A stretch of DNA of 7,626 nucleotides, from contig JAQCHR010000170.1 in the NCBI GenBank assembly GCA_027619655.1, positions 1 through 7,626 of the forward strand. Direction: 5' to 3'. This stretch comes from Pseudomonadota bacterium (GTDB lineage Bacteria; Pseudomonadota; Alphaproteobacteria; UBA8366; GCA-2717185). The notes beneath the pieces were generated by a model that was not told the origin of the DNA, made no database searches, and worked only from the letters and a program-made list of their open reading frames with translations. How positions within the stretch are numbered: the first letter of the stretch is position 1; each line of letters opens with the position of its first letter. Positions 5,358 through 7,626 of this stretch are shown in pieces. A program made the translations under genes and the position numbers.

Positions 5358-6662
5358 ATGAGCCAAGATTTTAGGATCGTGAAATGCCGGCCGGATATCG
5401 GGCCGGCGATTGATTTGGATGAACGCCATTTCCGGCATGCAGCCGATTTCCTGCCGGCCCCTGTCGTGTATTGTGACTGGTCGTTGATCTTTCGCTACGC
5501 CAACCCGACGGCGGCGCAATGGCTCGGCAAACCACTCGAAAAGATTATCGGCCATCCTATGTCCGAAGTCCTGATACCAGGCCGCCCGGAACTGTCCGCG
5601 CCGCGCCACAAGTCAGTTCTGGATGGCAAGAACCTGACACTGGAAGAAACCCGTTTGTGCGGCGATGGAAAAGTCCGCCACGTTCGCCTCGATTATGTTC
5701 CCGATTTCGACGATGGCGGAAACGTCGTCGGGTTTTTCGTTCTGCTGACCGACCTGACCAAACAGCGGAATGCCGAAGCCAAGGCGACGCATACCTATCA
5801 GCAGCTCAAACTGATTGTCGATGCGGTTCCCGCGATGATCGCCTATTGCGATCGAGACAGCCGTTACGTGGTCGTCAACCAGACAATGGCGGACTGGTTC
5901 CATACAGACACCCGCGACCTGATAGGCAAGACACCATGGGACCTGTACGGCCGTGACATGGTAGACGAAATTGCGCCCAGCGTCACAAAGGTGTTGTCAG
6001 GCCAGAGGGTCGATTACGAGTGCACCCGGCAATACCCGAACGGTCAGGCCCGTGTCGTAAACACGACACTCATCCCCGACACCGATAGCGACGGGATTGT
6101 CATCGGCTATTTCGTCATGGTGACGGATATTACGGAACGGAAACTGGCCGAAGAAAAACTGACGACGCTTGCCTACAAGGATTCCCTGACTGGTGTTACA
6201 AACCGGCACCGGTTTGCCGAAGTCTGCGCAGACGAAATCGCCCGGTCGCAACGATACCAGCATCCCCTGTCACTGGCTGTATGCGATCTCGACCATTTCA
6301 AGTGCGTCAACGATAACCATGGCCATGATGTCGGCGATATCGTGCTCAAGGAATTTTCCAATATCTGCGTCGAAGTCGCCCGGCACCAGATCGACCGGAT
6401 CGCACGGCTGGGCGGAGAAGAGTTCGTCATCCTGTTGCCGGAAACGAGCATGGACGGCGGCCGGATCCTGGCGGAACGCTTGCGCCAGCAATGCGACGAA
6501 CATGTTTTCGATGCAATGCAAAATGCCCTGCGCGTTACCGTCATCATCGGCATCACGGAATGGCGGCAAGACGAAACGAACATGGAAGCCGCGTTGAAAC
6601 GCGCGGACGTCGCGCTCTACACCGCCAAGAATGACGGTCGAAACCGGGTTGTCGCCGGCTGA
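5358..6662 (+). CDS. Diguanylate cyclase with two PAS domains (PAS-PAS-GGDEF)
   Basis: This 434-residue soluble protein should make cyclic di-GMP from two GTP in response to a signal sensed by its PAS domains. PAS 1 spans about residues 27-139 (APVVYCDWSLIFRYANPTAAQWLG, then FFVLLTDLT). PAS 2 spans about 148-262 (AVPAMIAYCDRDSRYVVVNQTMADWF, then YFVMVTDITERK). A short helical linker leads into the GGDEF domain (about 270-434): DSLTGVTNR (275-283), the metal-binding DLDHFK with NDNHGHDVGD (310-327), the active-site GGEEF (352-356) and RADVALYTAKNDGRNRV near the end. The catalytic motif is intact, so activity is expected. The usual inhibitory site RxxD, five residues before GGEEF, reads HQID, with the arginine one position too far away. 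There is no membrane segment or EAL domain. The ligand is unknown. The start has only a weak ribosome binding site (CCGGA), but an upstream in-frame stop at 5331 leaves no better choice. Confidence 0.93.
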   Translation: MSQDFRIVKCRPDIGPAIDLDERHFRHAADFLPAPVVYCDWSLIFRYANPTAAQWLGKPLEKIIGHPMSEVLIPGRPELSAPRHKSVLDGKNLTLEETRLCGDGKVRHVRLDYVPDFDDGGNVVGFFVLLTDLTKQRNAEAKATHTYQQLKLIVDAVPAMIAYCDRDSRYVVVNQTMADWFHTDTRDLIGKTPWDLYGRDMVDEIAPSVTKVLSGQRVDYECTRQYPNGQARVVNTTLIPDTDSDGIVIGYFVMVTDITERKLAEEKLTTLAYKDSLTGVTNRHRFAEVCADEIARSQRYQHPLSLAVCDLDHFKCVNDNHGHDVGDIVLKEFSNICVEVARHQIDRIARLGGEEFVILLPETSMDGGRILAERLRQQCDEHVFDAMQNALRVTVIIGITEWRQDETNMEAALKRADVALYTAKNDGRNRVVAG

Positions 6663-6668
6663 CCCAAC

Positions 6669-7565
6669 CTAAAGCTTCGTCATGACCTCTTCGCAGAACC
6701 GGGTCATGGCGCGCAGGTCGGCAGCCTTTTCCGACACGCGGAAACCCAGCACCATTTCGTTCAGCCCCGCATCCTCATAGGCGCGGATCAGGTCGATCAT
6801 GTCGCACGCCGATCCCTGCAGGGTCGTGCGGTCCGCCACCGGCTTTTCCGATACCGGAGCGTCGAACCGCGTCTGGATGCTGATCGAGTATTTCAGGGTT
6901 ACGGCGTCGCGCCCGGCCTCCGCCATCATCGCCGCCAGCTTCCGGCGGCCTTCGGCGACCATGCTGGGCGACTGGCGCAGCGTGTGCCAGCCGTCGCCAT
7001 ACTGCACGATGCGCCCGAAGGCGGGCCCGCTGCCGCCGCCGATCAACAGCGGCGGATAGGGTTTCTGGAACGGCTTGGGCGAGAACTTCAGCCCGCTGTA
7101 ATTATAGAATTCGCCCGAATATTCCGGCAGGTCCTGCGTCCACAGTGCCTGCAGCGCGCCCAGCACCTCGTTGGTGCGCCGGCCGCGCGACTTGAAATCG
7201 ACGCCGAGGTTGTTGAACTCGTCCTCCGTCGTCGCCACGCCGACGCCGAGCACGACACGGCCCCGCGACAACTGGTCCAGGGTCGCCACCATCTTGCCGA
7301 GCCGCGCCGGGTCATGCCACGGCAGCACCAGTACCGAGGTGCCCAGCCACACGTTTTTCGTCGCCATCGCGGCGGCGGTCAGGATCGTCAGCGCGTCGTG
7401 ATACGGCTTGTCGCCCAGCCGTTCGAGGACATAGCTGGAATGGAACAGGTGTTCCGCCACCCAGACGCTGGCGAATCCCATCTTCTCCGCCTCGACTGCG
7501 AGATCGACGAGATCGCGCGGGTCCTCGACCCCCTGGTTGTTGGGGATACTGTAGCCGAATTTCAT
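6669..7565 (-). CDS. LLM-class, F420-dependent-type oxidoreductase
   Basis: This 298-residue luciferase-like monooxygenase is intact and resembles the F420-dependent oxidoreductase subfamily (TIGR03619 type, from memory). Features in order are the N-terminal strand MKFGYSIPNNQG, FASVWVAEHLF (31-41), VWLGTSVLVLPWHDP (72-86), the LSRGRVVLGVGV segment (99-110) with the EFNNLGVDFKSRGRRTNE loop (116-133), KPFQKPYPPLLIGGGSG (164-180) and a C-terminal strand NEMVLGFRVSE. The cofactor cannot be decided from sequence alone: F420 and FMN members look similar, and I cannot see whether this organism makes F420. The product probably oxidises or reduces a small organic molecule in the cytoplasm. The start has no good Shine-Dalgarno site; AGGG lies directly next to the ATG. 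The gene converges on the cyclase gene with 6 bp between the stops. It is a different subfamily from the split LLM gene, so a recent duplication is unlikely. Confidence 0.9.
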   Translation of the reverse strand: MKFGYSIPNNQGVEDPRDLVDLAVEAEKMGFASVWVAEHLFHSSYVLERLGDKPYHDALTILTAAAMATKNVWLGTSVLVLPWHDPARLGKMVATLDQLSRGRVVLGVGVATTEDEFNNLGVDFKSRGRRTNEVLGALQALWTQDLPEYSGEFYNYSGLKFSPKPFQKPYPPLLIGGGSGPAFGRIVQYGDGWHTLRQSPSMVAEGRRKLAAMMAEAGRDAVTLKYSISIQTRFDAPVSEKPVADRTTLQGSACDMIDLIRAYEDAGLNEMVLGFRVSEKAADLRAMTRFCEEVMTKL

Positions 7566-7626
7566 GCCCTAGTGGAACGAATCTAACGCTTGGTGCCCAC
7601 GTTTAACGGCGGCGATAATTTTGTCT

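Noticed and set aside
2461..7565. The two LLM genes as a tandem duplication
   Set aside because: They share only the fold-level motifs, differ in length and C-terminal organisation, lie on opposite strands and appear to belong to different subfamilies.
7566..7626. Promoter or further gene start in the right-edge non-coding stretch
   Set aside because: A minus-strand TTAAAC and TAGATT pair exists, but with a 15-nt spacer and poor matches. No open frame with a ribosome binding site is seen in these 61 bases.

Overview
The window looks like chromosomal DNA from a GC-rich alphaproteobacterium, probably Rhodospirillales-like. This is inferred from GC-biased third codon positions, from an alphaproteobacterial-type ABC1 kinase with the KxAQ variant, and from the mix of luciferase-like flavin monooxygenases and amidohydrolases. 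I see no tRNA, rRNA, CRISPR array, insertion sequence or phage gene. No gene-free stretch reaches 300 bases.

Layout. (1) 1-73, minus: the first 24 codons of an exported or membrane protein cut by the window edge. (2) 74-262: an AT-rich divergent intergenic region with a perfect 7-bp-arm inverted repeat. (3) 263-994, plus: a CPBP-family intramembrane glutamic protease. (4) 995-2341, minus: an ABC1/UbiB-family atypical kinase, whose stop codon directly abuts that of the protease. (5) 2461-3564, plus: a luciferase-like (LLM) flavin oxidoreductase split by one in-frame TAG at codon 273. (6) 3699-4007, plus: an unrecognised 102-residue acidic protein. (7) 4013-5239, plus: a cytosine-deaminase-like amidohydrolase, 5 bp downstream and probably translationally coupled. 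(8) 5358-6662, plus: a soluble PAS-PAS-GGDEF diguanylate cyclase. (9) 6669-7565, minus: a second LLM oxidoreductase of the F420-dependent type, convergent with the cyclase. (10) 7566-7626: non-coding edge.

How the genes may work together. The LLM enzyme, small acidic protein and amidohydrolase lie on one strand. They could be a small catabolic unit for a nitrogen-containing organic compound, since flavin monooxygenases of this fold and cyclic-amide hydrolases both occur in such pathways. This is inference; no substrate can be read from the sequence. The protease, kinase and cyclase look like independent housekeeping or signalling genes.

I found no clear new multi-gene system. The points most worth a second look are the amber codon, which sits in a former CCAGG context if the ancestral codon was CAG; the loss of two acidic catalytic positions in the amidohydrolase relative to E. 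coli CodA; and the unrecognised acidic protein coupled to it.
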